Of a stretch of 40,797 bases of DNA, positions 7,166 to 16,683 are shown piece by piece. The translations under genes were made by a program, and so were the position numbers. The notes beneath the pieces are model-generated. The model saw nothing but the letters and a program-made list of their open reading frames with translations. It had not been told where the DNA came from and searched no databases. The DNA is from Thalassoglobus neptunius (GTDB taxonomy: Bacteria; Planctomycetota; Planctomycetia; Planctomycetales; Planctomycetaceae): NCBI RefSeq assembly GCF_007859735.1, contig NZ_SIHI01000030.1:1-40797 (forward strand). The letters run 5' to 3'. Positions within the stretch are counted from its first letter, which is position 1; every line of letters starts with the position of its first letter.

Positions 7166-9049
7166 CTATCGGAAGTTGACTGGTTCTCCGTCCCGGGGAT
7201 CAATCAATCTTCGGAACTCAGCCGGATCGAGCGATTTTGGAATATCTGTGATCGATCCATCGCAGAAGAGTGCGAGGAACTGGTCGCCAATGTCTCCCAG
7301 TGGGGCGAACGGTTCTTCTTCGTTGTATTCCAGTCCCCCAGGTTTGGTCCAGATTTCAGCGGTGTCGTCTCCGGCCTTAACGGCGAGAATTGTGTTGGAT
7401 GTTCCATCCGTGATGTCTCGCAATCCGAGTCCGGGTTCACCTTCCTGGAAGAGAGTTCTTCCTCCGGTGAAGGCGTGAATTGAAGTCTTGCCGTCTGGGT
7501 TGGTTCCGAAGGCTGCGGGCATTTCTTGAATCAGCGTTTTGTTGTGTTCGCTGTCCCACGGTTCGTCGAGATGAAACTGCTCGTACAGTGGGGCTTGTTC
7601 TAGAAACGGAAGCAGGTGGACTCGCCAGCTGAGACCCTTTCCTTGTAATTTTTCTGCGACACCGTTGGAATCCGCAGCTGGGAGTGATTTGTAGACATCG
7701 TGATAATTGTGAAATGCGAGCCCGATTTGCTTCATGTTGTTGCGCGGGACGTAAATCTCCTCGGCTTTCTTTCTCTCCATTTCAGCGACCTGCTGAATGG
7801 CATTTGGGAGATTTTCAAAGCCTTCTGGGCGTGGAACGTTGACCGTGATCAGGGTTCCTTCTGTGGAGATTGCTGCTTGATCCACCAGGGCACTCACGAG
7901 TGTCCGGAACTCATCGTGTTCCGGGAGTTGTGACTTGGATTTCTCGAACTGCTGCTTTCCCATGGCGAGGTAGCTGTTCAGCATTGATTGAAGCCCCTGT
8001 GCAGAATCTGCATTGATGGCATCAATTTTTGCCTGCAGAAGTTGGGAGTCTTCGAGGTCGCTGGCGATGGAAGCGGTTTTCACCTGCTGCAGGAACGTCA
8101 TGGCCATCCCGATCATCGGGTTAGGTTGGTCGCCTTGCAGTTCCCCGATGACTTTGGTGACGGTTTGCATGTCGAGGGCAATTCCGATGTCCTGCTTCTG
8201 CATTCGGGTCAATGCAGCCGAAATCGGGCCGGTTCCCGCGTCCGTCGGAACGGTTTCCAGGTCGATTTGCGGTCCGAAGATGAGCTGTGAATCACTGAGT
8301 GGAAGAACGACTCCATCGGCGGTTTTCACACCTTTTCCCGTTTGGAGATCAATGGGTTCTCCCTCGGGAACCGAATCAAGAATGTTTTGAATATCGACAT
8401 CCGGAACAAGTTGAACAAGGATGACGGGAGGCGGAGGAGTTTGTGGCGGTCCGATTCCGGGTTGAAATGCAACCGGTGTCAGCTCGTCCGATGTTGCCCG
8501 GTCGAGATCGACCTGTCCGTTGGCAGCGACGGCGAATTCTTCAGCTGGAAATGCAGGGTCAAGCTGACCCATTCCCGGCCCCATCCCCATTTGAAGGAAC
8601 ATCATCCCCATTGCGCCTGCTGCAGTGAGAATCTCTCCGTCGAAGCAGATGAGGATTTGTTCAACTTGCTCTGGTGCCACGCCGACACTTTTTTCGAAGT
8701 CCGCTAAAGCCTCTTCGGAGTTGACCTGTGGATTGGAATCCGTGATGAGTTCAAGGATTGCCGGAAACATTGGGTTGTTCATCGCCTTTGAGGGGCGAAT
8801 CGAAATGATCGCGGCTGTGTCAGCGGGGACTCGATCGAAGATTGTGCCCGTTGATGGAGCGTCGGCAACTGGGGTTTCCGTCGATGGGGTGAGAGGTTCT
8901 GCCTCCTCCTGAGAAGGAGCGGGCGCCGCATTGGCCTCGATTTTCTCCGGTTGCTCCGGACTGTCGTTTTCCGCGACGTTGTCGCCGCCGCCTCCACAAC
9001 CATGGACGAGGCACATCATCAGTAACATTAACAGCGTTAAGCGTCTCAT
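7166..9049 (-). CDS. DUF1559-like planctomycete lipoprotein
   Basis: An exported protein of 627 residues. The N-terminus is a lipoprotein signal: MRRLTLLMLLMMCLVHGC, with Cys as the acylated residue and a Gly-rich then Glu/Pro/Ala-rich linker. The last 200 residues resemble the DUF1559 family that is greatly expanded in Planctomycetes: NNMKQIGLAFHNYHD, SWRVHLLPFLEQAPLY, and a DGTSNTILAV stretch. Most DUF1559 proteins carry a type IV pilin-like methylation helix at the start; here that is replaced by a lipobox and a 400-residue domain I do not recognise. ATG at 9049 is preferred over TTG at 9067 because it places the signal at the terminus. The role is unknown; it is probably anchored to a membrane facing the periplasm. 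Confidence 0.8.
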   Translation of the reverse strand: MRRLTLLMLLMMCLVHGCGGGGDNVAENDSPEQPEKIEANAAPAPSQEEAEPLTPSTETPVADAPSTGTIFDRVPADTAAIISIRPSKAMNNPMFPAILELITDSNPQVNSEEALADFEKSVGVAPEQVEQILICFDGEILTAAGAMGMMFLQMGMGPGMGQLDPAFPAEEFAVAANGQVDLDRATSDELTPVAFQPGIGPPQTPPPPVILVQLVPDVDIQNILDSVPEGEPIDLQTGKGVKTADGVVLPLSDSQLIFGPQIDLETVPTDAGTGPISAALTRMQKQDIGIALDMQTVTKVIGELQGDQPNPMIGMAMTFLQQVKTASIASDLEDSQLLQAKIDAINADSAQGLQSMLNSYLAMGKQQFEKSKSQLPEHDEFRTLVSALVDQAAISTEGTLITVNVPRPEGFENLPNAIQQVAEMERKKAEEIYVPRNNMKQIGLAFHNYHDVYKSLPAADSNGVAEKLQGKGLSWRVHLLPFLEQAPLYEQFHLDEPWDSEHNKTLIQEMPAAFGTNPDGKTSIHAFTGGRTLFQEGEPGLGLRDITDGTSNTILAVKAGDDTAEIWTKPGGLEYNEEEPFAPLGDIGDQFLALFCDGSITDIPKSLDPAEFRRLIDPRDGEPVNFR

Positions 9050-9289
9050 TGCTTTGTCTCGCTTCAACAGGAGGATTCTTTCAATTGGATCGTCGGAGAT
9101 TCCGAAAGATTTCGCAACTGAGTTCAGCTGCGCTCACGGGAACAGAACCGTCTCTTCTCTAAATTTTCGCGTGCCGCTTCTCACAGTCGTTTCGTTTTGC
9201 GGCGAAGAATATTTTCATCGTTTCCCCGCATTCGACGAAATTTCGTGCACTCGATGGCTTGAGAATTCCACTTGCGATTCGGTGAAGAC

Positions 9290-9313
9290 CACTTCGAGGT
9301 TGTACCCGAAGTG
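9290..9313 (-). terminator. Hairpin after the Gfo/Idh/MocA gene
   Basis: CACTTCG (9290-9296) pairs with CGAAGTG (9307-9313), and inside it GGT pairs with ACC around a TGT loop with one bulged base. It lies 20 bases beyond the stop codon of the minus-strand oxidoreductase. No T-run follows, so it may stabilise the mRNA end or work as a weak terminator. Confidence 0.35.
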
Positions 9314-9333
9314 AGGAGCTTTGAAAGGTGGAG

Positions 9334-10452
9334 TTAGAGAAGGTTCGCAAATGGATGGGTGCGCGATTGCAGCGGGAGTGAGACCGGGGAATTCGTGCGG
9401 TGCGATTCGAAAGTCGCGCAGATCAGATCGACGACTTGGCGAGCCTGATACATGCTACACAGCGGCTCGCGATCCGTCTGGATTGCGTCGATCAAGTCTT
9501 CAGCTGCGATCTGGTTTCGCGATCGATAACGCTGCCCGGACAATGGTTCCGGAGCCCCAATTCCTGCACTGGAAACCTGTTGCCAGCGAGAATCTGTTTG
9601 AGCTGTGGACCAGTTGGAGTCCAGTAAGATATATGTCGGAGCCAACGTCCCCTCGTAGATGTCCATGACACCCTTGGAACCGCAGATTCTCATTCCGTAG
9701 CGTGACGGATTTCCGGCGCAGTTCTGGACGGATCGAAAGTGCGCAGCGGCTCCGGACTTCAGGGAATATTCGGCCCGCATCGCATTCCCCAGCAGCGGGC
9801 CCAACCCTTCGTTTCCGTCATAAACGTCGCTCAGGGGAGCCCGTGAACCGGATTGCAGGATCGTCGCAAAACACGATTCGGGTTCGAAGCCTAGAGTGAG
9901 GAGGAGGTCGAGCATGTGTGAACCGAGGACCCATAGGTCCTCTGGTCCGCCGCGTCGATCTTCTTTGCCTTGCAGCCGAATTTCCACAATCTGGCCGAGG
10001 GTGCCATCTTCGATCAGCGATTTGATGACCGGAATCCGCGGGCTGTAAGTGGTGAGATGAGCGATGGCGAGCTTGATGTGCCGCATCTCGCAAGCCTGAA
10101 CGATTTCGTCCGCTTCTTCCGGAGAACGGCAGAATGGCTTTTCCATAAAGATGTGAACGCCATGTTCCGCCGCTGCAACGGCAACGTCGCGATGCTGATC
10201 AATCCATCGAGGGCAGATGGCGATGATGTCAAGTTGCGCCTCTTCGAGCATCTTCCGATAATCGGAATAGAGTTGAGTTGTTTTCAGTTTCTTTCCGGCT
10301 TTGGCGCGTCCGTCGGGGTCCTCGTCGCAGACCGCGACAATTTCCGTTTCGGGCATGTCGAGCCAGACGGTATCGAGTCCGTGTCCGTATTTGCCTCGGC
10401 CCGTTCTTCCAAAAACTCCAACTCTCAACTGCTTCGCCACAATGCTCTCCAT
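9334..10452 (-). CDS. Gfo/Idh/MocA family oxidoreductase
   Basis: A member of the NAD(P)-dependent sugar oxidoreductase superfamily, 372 residues. The N-terminal Rossmann fold begins LRVGVFGRTGRGKYGHG, with the expected EIVAVCDEDP second strand and the MEKPF motif that carries the family's catalytic Lys. The C-terminal alpha/beta domain has a GSHMLDLLL stretch in place of the usual GxHxxDL. There is no signal peptide, so it should be cytoplasmic. ATG at 10452 is chosen because homologues start close to the Rossmann strand; the open frame extends 41 residues further upstream. It lies 68 bases after the PhoD-like gene on the same strand and may be co-transcribed. Substrate unknown. Confidence 0.85.
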   Translation of the reverse strand: MESIVAKQLRVGVFGRTGRGKYGHGLDTVWLDMPETEIVAVCDEDPDGRAKAGKKLKTTQLYSDYRKMLEEAQLDIIAICPRWIDQHRDVAVAAAEHGVHIFMEKPFCRSPEEADEIVQACEMRHIKLAIAHLTTYSPRIPVIKSLIEDGTLGQIVEIRLQGKEDRRGGPEDLWVLGSHMLDLLLTLGFEPESCFATILQSGSRAPLSDVYDGNEGLGPLLGNAMRAEYSLKSGAAAHFRSVQNCAGNPSRYGMRICGSKGVMDIYEGTLAPTYILLDSNWSTAQTDSRWQQVSSAGIGAPEPLSGQRYRSRNQIAAEDLIDAIQTDREPLCSMYQARQVVDLICATFESHRTNSPVSLPLQSRTHPFANLL

Positions 10453-10520
10453 CGCTGCCAACGTCACGGATACACAGACAAGAGGGAGGGAATTGCCTCC
10501 CTCTTGATGAAGTTCAACTC

Positions 10521-12857
10521 TCAGCGAAGTTGATTCTCTCCCGCGTTTTCCTCCTGGTGAATCGTGACAGGCCAACCGGGGAACTGGTTGGAAGGATCTC
10601 CGTCCGTGACGTCGACAAGAAATCGAAACGACTCGATTTGGTAGGTTTTGTTCTCGGTGTCGATCGTCACCAGTCCAAGGCCGCTTCCCTTTTGATGGGC
10701 TCGATCGTAGCGGTTGGGAGCGGTGCCGACTTCCGGGTTTCCGACAGCGTAGACATAAACGAGATTGCCGAGACCATCGACGAATTCTCCTGTGTTTGGC
10801 AGGTCGTGCTCCGGGCGATTCTGGTGCGGCATCTCAATTTCGTCGGGACGCCACCATCGAGGATAACCCACTGCGATGGCAGGCGGACAGAAGGACCAGT
10901 TGCTGTCTCGCTGTTCGTCGACTCCATATTGGACCATGGTCGTGAGATGCTGGTCTCCGTTGATGTGCAATGCTTTCGACTTGCGAACGATGTCGATGGC
11001 ACGATCACGAGCGGTTTGCGGCCATCCTCCACAGTCGAGATCCGCTTTCAGGTATCCATCGAAGCCTCCATGATGCGTGGCGACACCTGCGAACACTGTT
11101 TGGCTGAGAAGCACTTTCATGGTATGTCCACGCCAGTCTTCGGCCCAGTTCCGGAGGAACTCTTCCTGGCGTTCTCCGAGAAGGACCAATCCTGGTTTAT
11201 CAAGTTTCGACGTGTCGAAATCGGGATCTTGAACGTGATCTGCGCGGCCGCTTCCGGTGTCGACTCGTTCGGGACCGCTCTTCCATTGGCGGTCTGCGAT
11301 GATCGCGAAGCTGACGTCTCCGTACACCATGTCGCCGTAATAGACGCTGATGTCTTGTTTGACTGGTGTGGGATCTGCGAAATCGGGATGGTGGGCCACG
11401 CACGTCTTATGAACTGCATTGACCATTCGGGCGGGTTCGCGGTAACCCCCTTTGGAGGAAGCACCCTGTTCCAGCCCGGTCATTGCTGCTCCGGCTTCAC
11501 CCCAGATATTTCCCTGAAAGACGTCGTGGTCGTCCGGGATGCAGAGTGTCGGTCGGTCTCGCATTGCTTCTCGGAAAGACCATCCGAATTGGTAGTACTT
11601 TCTCAAGTAGTTGAGAATCGCGGGGCCGGCTGGATCGCGAATGATTCCGTAGCCACCATGTGATTCGTAAATCTGATCGCCCGAGAAATAGACCATGTCC
11701 GGGTCGAGTTTCAGCAGGTTGTTCACGACAGGTTCGTAAGGGAACGCGTAATCGTTCTGGCACGTCAGAGCACCGAAGCGAAGCGGTCGTCCTGTCGGAT
11801 TCTTCTGGATCGTCCCGGTCCACTCGGATGCGGTTTCTGTACCGTCCGTTTGACGTTCCCGATATACCAGTTTATATGGCGTCGGTGTTTTTTCGTCCCA
11901 GTTCGGAACTCGGAACGTCGCGACCCAGGCATCTTTGTCTAAAGCTGCGGTCCCGAGATCTTTCCATTCGCCGTCCTGTTGAATGTAGAGTTCAACGTCC
12001 TGGTTGTCCTCTTCGCCGAGCGGGCCGGTCAGGGCGCTGATTTTCATCACGAATCCCTCATCCGAACGGGAATCGCTGAGCGAATACATTGACCACAAGA
12101 TCGGTCCGAACTTGCGATCTTCTGCGACGGTGAAGGCGTCACCTTCGACGATCCAGTTGGAGAAGCGATAGCGCGACTTCCCGCCATTTTGCTGCTGATT
12201 GTTGCGGCGTCGAAGTGGTTGATAGTTATTGACGAGGGAAATGTTTCCGAGAAGTTGATCGCTCGGAACGGTTGTGCTCACCGAGTCAATGACGTCTCCG
12301 TTGGGGGACTGTGCAGTTAACGTCAACTTGCACTGCTTGCCCATTGGAGTGCTGGCGAGATGCAGGCGAAATCCCTTGACGTCCAGTGGATTTTTGAGCG
12401 GCTTTTTGATCTTGCCGAGAACAAGTTCTCCATTGACGAGACCGGCATTGATTCCGTTGTTTGCAAAGACATTGCTGCGGTATTCGTTGATGTCGCTTCG
12501 GGTTCCGACACGAAATCCCGCACCGGCGTCTTGGCCTTTGAGTTCGACTTGTGCGAGATCGACCGACATGGCAAACGGCTGTTGTGGGTCGGTCAACTGA
12601 TGAGTGATCAGGTGAATGTTGCGGGCGTTCCCGAGCGACTGGCACTCCGCAGCTCCATCGATGACTCGCCAGTCTTCCATTGGGTTAGCCCAGAACTGAC
12701 TTCCCAGCCAGACTCGGTCGTGAGTCGTGCCCCAATCGTCGATCGGTTCGCCGGTTGTTTGCGGAGAAGATTGAGCGGAAGCTTTGCTCTTGAGTCCAAT
12801 CAGTGCAGCGCCGCCTGCGATTGCTTTCAAGACCAGTCTGCGGGAGAAGTTGTTCAT
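10521..12857 (-). CDS. Exported PhoD-like metallophosphatase
   Basis: A predicted secreted phosphatase or phosphodiesterase of 778 residues. The start [11 protein letters not shown] with a hydrophobic stretch and ASAQ cleavage site is a twin-arginine (Tat) signal, as is usual for PhoD. Residues 40-250 look like a beta-sandwich (concanavalin or DUF1080-like) domain, residues 255-350 like an Ig-type domain, and the PhoD-like metallophosphatase starts near 358. Metal ligand motifs are visible: FSGDQIYE (391-398), [10 protein letters not shown] (441-450) and a late NGDQH. ATG at 12857 has AAGGA nine bases upstream; ATG at 12866 is nearly on top of that site and less likely. The open frame continues 112 residues further but without homology. 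Known PhoD enzymes release phosphate from phosphodiesters and use Ca and Fe. Substrate here is unknown. Confidence 0.88.
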   Translation of the reverse strand: MNNFSRRLVLKAIAGGAALIGLKSKASAQSSPQTTGEPIDDWGTTHDRVWLGSQFWANPMEDWRVIDGAAECQSLGNARNIHLITHQLTDPQQPFAMSVDLAQVELKGQDAGAGFRVGTRSDINEYRSNVFANNGINAGLVNGELVLGKIKKPLKNPLDVKGFRLHLASTPMGKQCKLTLTAQSPNGDVIDSVSTTVPSDQLLGNISLVNNYQPLRRRNNQQQNGGKSRYRFSNWIVEGDAFTVAEDRKFGPILWSMYSLSDSRSDEGFVMKISALTGPLGEEDNQDVELYIQQDGEWKDLGTAALDKDAWVATFRVPNWDEKTPTPYKLVYRERQTDGTETASEWTGTIQKNPTGRPLRFGALTCQNDYAFPYEPVVNNLLKLDPDMVYFSGDQIYESHGGYGIIRDPAGPAILNYLRKYYQFGWSFREAMRDRPTLCIPDDHDVFQGNIWGEAGAAMTGLEQGASSKGGYREPARMVNAVHKTCVAHHPDFADPTPVKQDISVYYGDMVYGDVSFAIIADRQWKSGPERVDTGSGRADHVQDPDFDTSKLDKPGLVLLGERQEEFLRNWAEDWRGHTMKVLLSQTVFAGVATHHGGFDGYLKADLDCGGWPQTARDRAIDIVRKSKALHINGDQHLTTMVQYGVDEQRDSNWSFCPPAIAVGYPRWWRPDEIEMPHQNRPEHDLPNTGEFVDGLGNLVYVYAVGNPEVGTAPNRYDRAHQKGSGLGLVTIDTENKTYQIESFRFLVDVTDGDPSNQFPGWPVTIHQEENAGENQLR

Positions 12858-13149
12858 CGATTTCATTCCTTGTCGAACGTCATTTTGCAGGTTCGGTTTA
12901 GACCATTCGTATCGTTGCGTGCAAGTGTTCCGCATGAAATCGAATCGAGGTCGATTCGAACGGATGAGTCGGCTGCCTCGATTCAATACGTCACACGGGT
13001 TAAGCTCTTGAGTGACATCATTGGGAAGAACTGGTCTGTGAAGCGGACGAGTCGGGAAAACTCCCTCGGCGTTTCTTTTCTCTGTTGCATTCGGTTCGCG
13101 ATCACACCGCGAGAATTGGCTCAACTTCAACTTTGGAGGATTCAAGCTT
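12858..13149. promoter_or_regulatory. Divergent promoter region between PhoD-like and sulfatase genes
   Basis: These 292 bases separate two exported hydrolases transcribed away from each other, so promoters for both must be here. The Shine-Dalgarno GGAGGA for the sulfatase lies at 13135-13140, nine bases before its ATG. I do not see a convincing -35/-10 pair or a palindromic operator. Confidence 0.45.
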
Positions 13150-14622
13150 ATGTGGTCTTTTCTTCGTTCGACTTTCGTTCTTGGCTTGCTCACTCTGAGT
13201 AGTCATCTCTTGATCGCGACAGAGTCTTCTGCCCAGTCGGAAGAACGCCCCAATGTGATCGTGATTTTTATTGATGACATGGGATATGGCGACGTGGGGT
13301 TTAACGGGGCAACCGGCCCGCGGACGCCGCATTTGGATCAAATGGCAGCCGAAGGGATGAAGTTTACGGACTTCTATGTGGGCTGCGCAGTTTGCAGCGG
13401 GTCACGCACTTCGCTGATGACCGGATGTCACTATCAGCGCGTCAGTATGAAACCCGTTCTCTTTCCGAATGCACAAAACGGGCTTCATCCGGACGAAGTC
13501 ACAATCGCTGAGGTACTTGGAGATGCTGGGTACGCAACAACGTGTATTGGCAAATGGCACCTCGGGCATTTGCCTCCCTGTCTGCCCACCATGCAGGGTT
13601 TCGACTCTTATTACGGAGTTCCTTACAGCAACGATATGTGGATCGATCCCGCCAACAAAATCGCAGACGATGTTGTGTTGCGCGAAGGGGGCACACTCGC
13701 GGATTTGCAGGCCGGCAAGAAGATTAAAAACGCCGTCCCGCTCATGCGAGATGATGAAGTCATCGAGTACCCCGCAGATCAAACAACGCTGACGAAACGA
13801 TACACTGAAGAAGCGATTCGGTTTATTGGTGCTCACAAGGACGAGCCCTTCTTCGTGTATCTTCCGCATACGATGGTGCATTTACCGCTGGCTGTTTCAG
13901 AAGCCTTCGCTGGACGAACGGACCATCTCATCTGGGACGCGATCGAAGAAGTCGACTGGTCGGTCGGGCAGATTCTGGATGCTGTGAAGGCTGAGGGGAT
14001 CGACGAAAAGACGCTTGTGATCTTTACAAGCGACAACGGGGCGGCCGTTGGATCGTCATTGCCGCTTCGCGGTCGCAAGGCGAGTGTTTACGACGGAGGA
14101 ATCCGCGAACCGACACTGATGTGGTGGCCGGGGACAATTCCCGCCGGATCGGTTTGTTCTGAAGTCGCAGCGACGATCGATGTTCTGCCGACGGTCACAG
14201 CGTTGGCGGACGGAAAACTTCCTGAACGCAAGATCGACGGGAAAAACATTTTGCCTCTGATGACTGCTCAAGCGGGGGCCAGGAGTCCACACGATGTGTA
14301 CTGTTTGATGCACGGTCCCGGTGCTGTTCGTAGTGGAAAGTGGAAGTACTATCCGTGGGCAGAGGGAACAAAAGGGCAGCGCGGGGCAGACATCTCCGGA
14401 CGCGAACCATCATCCCAACCGGTACAGCTTTACGACACAGTGGCCGACATTGGAGAGACGACGAATGTTGCTTCCAGCCATCCCGATGTCGTCGCAAAAC
14501 TTCAGGCAAGTTGGGAAGCTCATCAGGCGGAAATCAATGAGAACCGACGACCAGTCGCCCCGCTCATTCGTCCGCGGGGGGCGAAGTCGGCAGCCAGACC
14601 ACCGAGACAACCATCGAAGTAA
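13150..14622 (+). CDS. Exported sulfatase (arylsulfatase family)
   Basis: A 490-residue secreted sulfatase with a Sec signal ([17 protein letters not shown], cleavage near SSAQ). Metal ligands are in [10 protein letters not shown] (Asp42, Asp43) and in FTSDNGAA. The second sulfatase signature GKWHLGH is at 134-140. The site that should become formylglycine is C82 in [12 protein letters not shown]. The usual recognition motif is C-x-[P/A]-x-R; here the third position is Gly. Sulfatases of planctomycetes are linked to use of sulfated algal polysaccharides, and need the formylglycine-generating enzyme, which is not in the window. Start ATG 13150 is supported by GGAGGA at 13135-13140. Substrate cannot be told. 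Confidence 0.93.
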   Translation: MWSFLRSTFVLGLLTLSSHLLIATESSAQSEERPNVIVIFIDDMGYGDVGFNGATGPRTPHLDQMAAEGMKFTDFYVGCAVCSGSRTSLMTGCHYQRVSMKPVLFPNAQNGLHPDEVTIAEVLGDAGYATTCIGKWHLGHLPPCLPTMQGFDSYYGVPYSNDMWIDPANKIADDVVLREGGTLADLQAGKKIKNAVPLMRDDEVIEYPADQTTLTKRYTEEAIRFIGAHKDEPFFVYLPHTMVHLPLAVSEAFAGRTDHLIWDAIEEVDWSVGQILDAVKAEGIDEKTLVIFTSDNGAAVGSSLPLRGRKASVYDGGIREPTLMWWPGTIPAGSVCSEVAATIDVLPTVTALADGKLPERKIDGKNILPLMTAQAGARSPHDVYCLMHGPGAVRSGKWKYYPWAEGTKGQRGADISGREPSSQPVQLYDTVADIGETTNVASSHPDVVAKLQASWEAHQAEINENRRPVAPLIRPRGAKSAARPPRQPSK

Positions 14623-14928
14623 CCAGCGGTCCGAGAGTCGAATGAGGCATGTGTGATCTTCGAACGCTCCTCAGCAATCTGCTGGATGAGTGGGAATGGT
14701 TTGTTGGTCTCGATCTGTCGAAACATCGCACGCTCAGGCGAATCAATGCGAACCATCTGATCGTTCGTCCGTCTGACTTTCGGAGCATTTCCCCTTTGCA
14801 CTCTGTGATCGATAAGGGCAGTGGGACTTTCCTCGAAAGCGACGGGGCAACCCTGTGCAGAGCGCCGATGCGAATGCTCTCATGGTCATGAGTGTTTCGG
14901 GATAAGTCGTTAAAGGAAGGAAGATCCG
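14623..14928. other. Spacer without recognised features
   Basis: 306 bases between the sulfatase and the methyltransferase-Pth2 gene. An 80-codon open frame (14649-14891) has no ribosome binding site or homology I recognise. The ribosome binding site AAGGAAGG of the next gene is at 14913-14920. Nothing else seen. Confidence 0.4.
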
Positions 14929-15966
14929 TTGCCTAGTGAATGGCTCAGCGAAGAGCACGCGACCGCGTATCTCGCCATTAAAAATGAAGTTCCGCAGCGA
15001 GCAGCGGGTGAATCGACGCTGTTGGCGGAACTTCCGAAAGAGTCGAAACGGATTCTCGATCTTGGTTGTGGAGATGGGCATCTGCTGAAGTTGGTCCTTC
15101 AGCATTGTCCGGATGCCGTCGGTGTTGGCCTCGATTTTTCCCCGGCGATGTTGCGTCGCGCACGGGAGCAATGGCACGGCGACGATCGAGTCCAGTTCGT
15201 TGAGCATGATCTGGAGCAACCGTTGAGTGAGCTGGGAACGTTCGATGCGGTCGTTTCAAGTTTCGCGATTCATCACTGTCCGCATCGCCGGAAACGCGAG
15301 CTTTACCAAGAGGTCTTTGACCGGCTCAATCCGGGGGGATTCTTCTGCAATCTTGAGCACGTTGCGTCACCCAATGACAATGTTCATGCCGCGTTCATGA
15401 AGGCCATCAGTGAAATCGAAACCGGCGAAGATCCTTCGAATCAGTTACTCGATGTCGAAACGCAACTGCAGTGGTTGAGGAATATCGGATTCGAAGATGT
15501 GGACTGCTACTGGAAGTGGCGCGAGCTTGGGCTGTTGATCGGAAAGCGATCTGTCTCGAGTTTGAAGCTCGACGAGTCTCAGGAGTTTCCTCTCAAGCAG
15601 GTGATCGTGATGCGTCATGATCTGAAAATGAGGAGAGGCAAGCAGATCGCGCAAGGGGCGCATGCGTCAATGTCGTTCCTCGCGAATCGACTCCGTCAGA
15701 AAGAATCCGTTTCGCTCAACGAATTGACCGTCGACCAGCAACAATGGCTCAAGGCTCGTTTCGCCAAAATCTGCTGCCGCGTCAACAGCGAAGAAGAATT
15801 GTTGGCGATCCATGACGCAGCTGTCGAAGCTGGGCTGGAAGTGCATTTGATTGTTGATAGTGGAAAGACCGAGTTTCACGGACAGCCGACGAAGACTTGT
15901 CTCGCAATAGGTCCGGATCGGTCAGACAGAATTGATGCAATCACCGGTCATCTGGAACTGTTGTAG
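14929..15966 (+). CDS. SAM methyltransferase fused to Pth2-type peptidyl-tRNA hydrolase
   Basis: A single 345-residue frame with two domains. Residues 1-205 are a class I S-adenosylmethionine methyltransferase: motif I LDLGCGDG (43-50), the acidic end of strand 2 in GLDFS (D69), FDAVVSSFAIHH (105-116) and LNPGGFF (133-139). Residues 222-345 match bacterial Pth2: KQVIVMRHDLKMRRGK, AQGAHASM, VNSEEELLAI, LIVDSGKTEFHG, and the ending AIGPDRSDRIDAITGHLELL-like stretch. Pth2 cleaves peptidyl-tRNA to recycle tRNA and is normally a separate protein of about 115 residues. TTG at 14929 is the start, with AAGGAAGG eight bases upstream. There is no stop and no ribosome binding site at the junction; a TTG near 15558 lacks one. 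It converges on the thioredoxin-like gene. The substrate of the methyltransferase is unknown. Domain calls are secure, the joint role is inference. Confidence 0.88.
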   Translation: MPSEWLSEEHATAYLAIKNEVPQRAAGESTLLAELPKESKRILDLGCGDGHLLKLVLQHCPDAVGVGLDFSPAMLRRAREQWHGDDRVQFVEHDLEQPLSELGTFDAVVSSFAIHHCPHRRKRELYQEVFDRLNPGGFFCNLEHVASPNDNVHAAFMKAISEIETGEDPSNQLLDVETQLQWLRNIGFEDVDCYWKWRELGLLIGKRSVSSLKLDESQEFPLKQVIVMRHDLKMRRGKQIAQGAHASMSFLANRLRQKESVSLNELTVDQQQWLKARFAKICCRVNSEEELLAIHDAAVEAGLEVHLIVDSGKTEFHGQPTKTCLAIGPDRSDRIDAITGHLELL

Positions 15967-16020
15967 TGATGCAAGTAGCGATGCAAGGTTCTCGCTGGTC
16001 GCTTCGAAAGCTCGCTATGA

Positions 16021-16683
16021 TTATCTCTGGCGAGCTTGCTTCTTCTTGAATCGTTCCATTTCCCGTTCGGAGAGGAATCGAATCGAACAACCGATCGGGA
16101 CTGTTTCGACGACTTCCGGGCGATCCCCTTTCAAAGCTGCTTCGATTGCGTTGTTCACATAGTGCTTCGAAGCTTGTTCGGCGTTGGTGTCATCGTCGAA
16201 GGCACCCATATAGACGATCTTCCGGTCTTTGTTGAGAACGAAGAATTCCGGAGTCCGTGAGGCTCCATAAGCTCTGGCAATCTGTTGTGTTTCGTCGAAG
16301 AGGTAGGGGAAGGAAAAGCTTTTTTCTTTCGCACGCACTTTCATTGCGTCGAGTTGATCAGCTTCAACCAGATTGACATTGATCGCGACAACCTGAACGT
16401 TTTTGTCTGATGCTTTGTAGTGATCGGTCAGGTGAATCAGTCGGTCTTCGTAGTCGACTGCATATGGACAACTGTTGCAGGTGAAAGCAACAACCAGAAC
16501 GTCTGCATCCTTGAAGTCCGAGAAGGTGAGCGATTCACCGCTGGCGTTGGGGAGTGCTTCCCATTCAGGGGCTGGATCGAGATAGCTTTTGACCTCGTTA
16601 AATTCTCCTGCGGTCACTTGCGATTCGATTCCGCTCGTGAACCAGCAACCCAACAGGGCAGCAATGATGAATCCGTATCTCAT
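16021..16683 (-). CDS. Exported thioredoxin-like (redoxin) protein
   Basis: A 220-residue protein with an N-terminal Sec-type signal (RYGFIIAALLGCWFTSG). The thioredoxin fold shows ADVLVVAFTCNSCPYA, with a CxxC pair (C69, C72), a long NVNLVEAD stretch and the RTPEFFVLN segment with the cis-proline. This resembles AhpC/TSA-type and TlpA-like redoxins widespread in Planctomycetes. It probably acts in the periplasm as a disulfide reductase or peroxiredoxin-like protein; the exact partner cannot be told. It converges on the methyltransferase-Pth2 gene with a 54-base gap and diverges from the serine hydrolase. Confidence 0.85.
   Translation of the reverse strand: MRYGFIIAALLGCWFTSGIESQVTAGEFNEVKSYLDPAPEWEALPNASGESLTFSDFKDADVLVVAFTCNSCPYAVDYEDRLIHLTDHYKASDKNVQVVAINVNLVEADQLDAMKVRAKEKSFSFPYLFDETQQIARAYGASRTPEFFVLNKDRKIVYMGAFDDDTNAEQASKHYVNNAIEAALKGDRPEVVETVPIGCSIRFLSEREMERFKKKQARQR

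Noticed and set aside
9880-9900. GGTTCGAAGCC, which resembles a tRNA T-arm
   Set aside because: It lies inside the oxidoreductase gene, and there is no acceptor or anticodon stem around it.
10278-11663. A 461-codon plus-strand open frame opposite the PhoD-like and oxidoreductase genes
   Set aside because: It is fully antisense to two genes with strong family motifs, starts without a ribosome binding site, and its translation has no recognisable domain.
15530-15600. Methyltransferase and Pth2 as two genes with a separate internal start
   Set aside because: No stop codon separates them, and the TTG candidates at the junction have no ribosome binding site.
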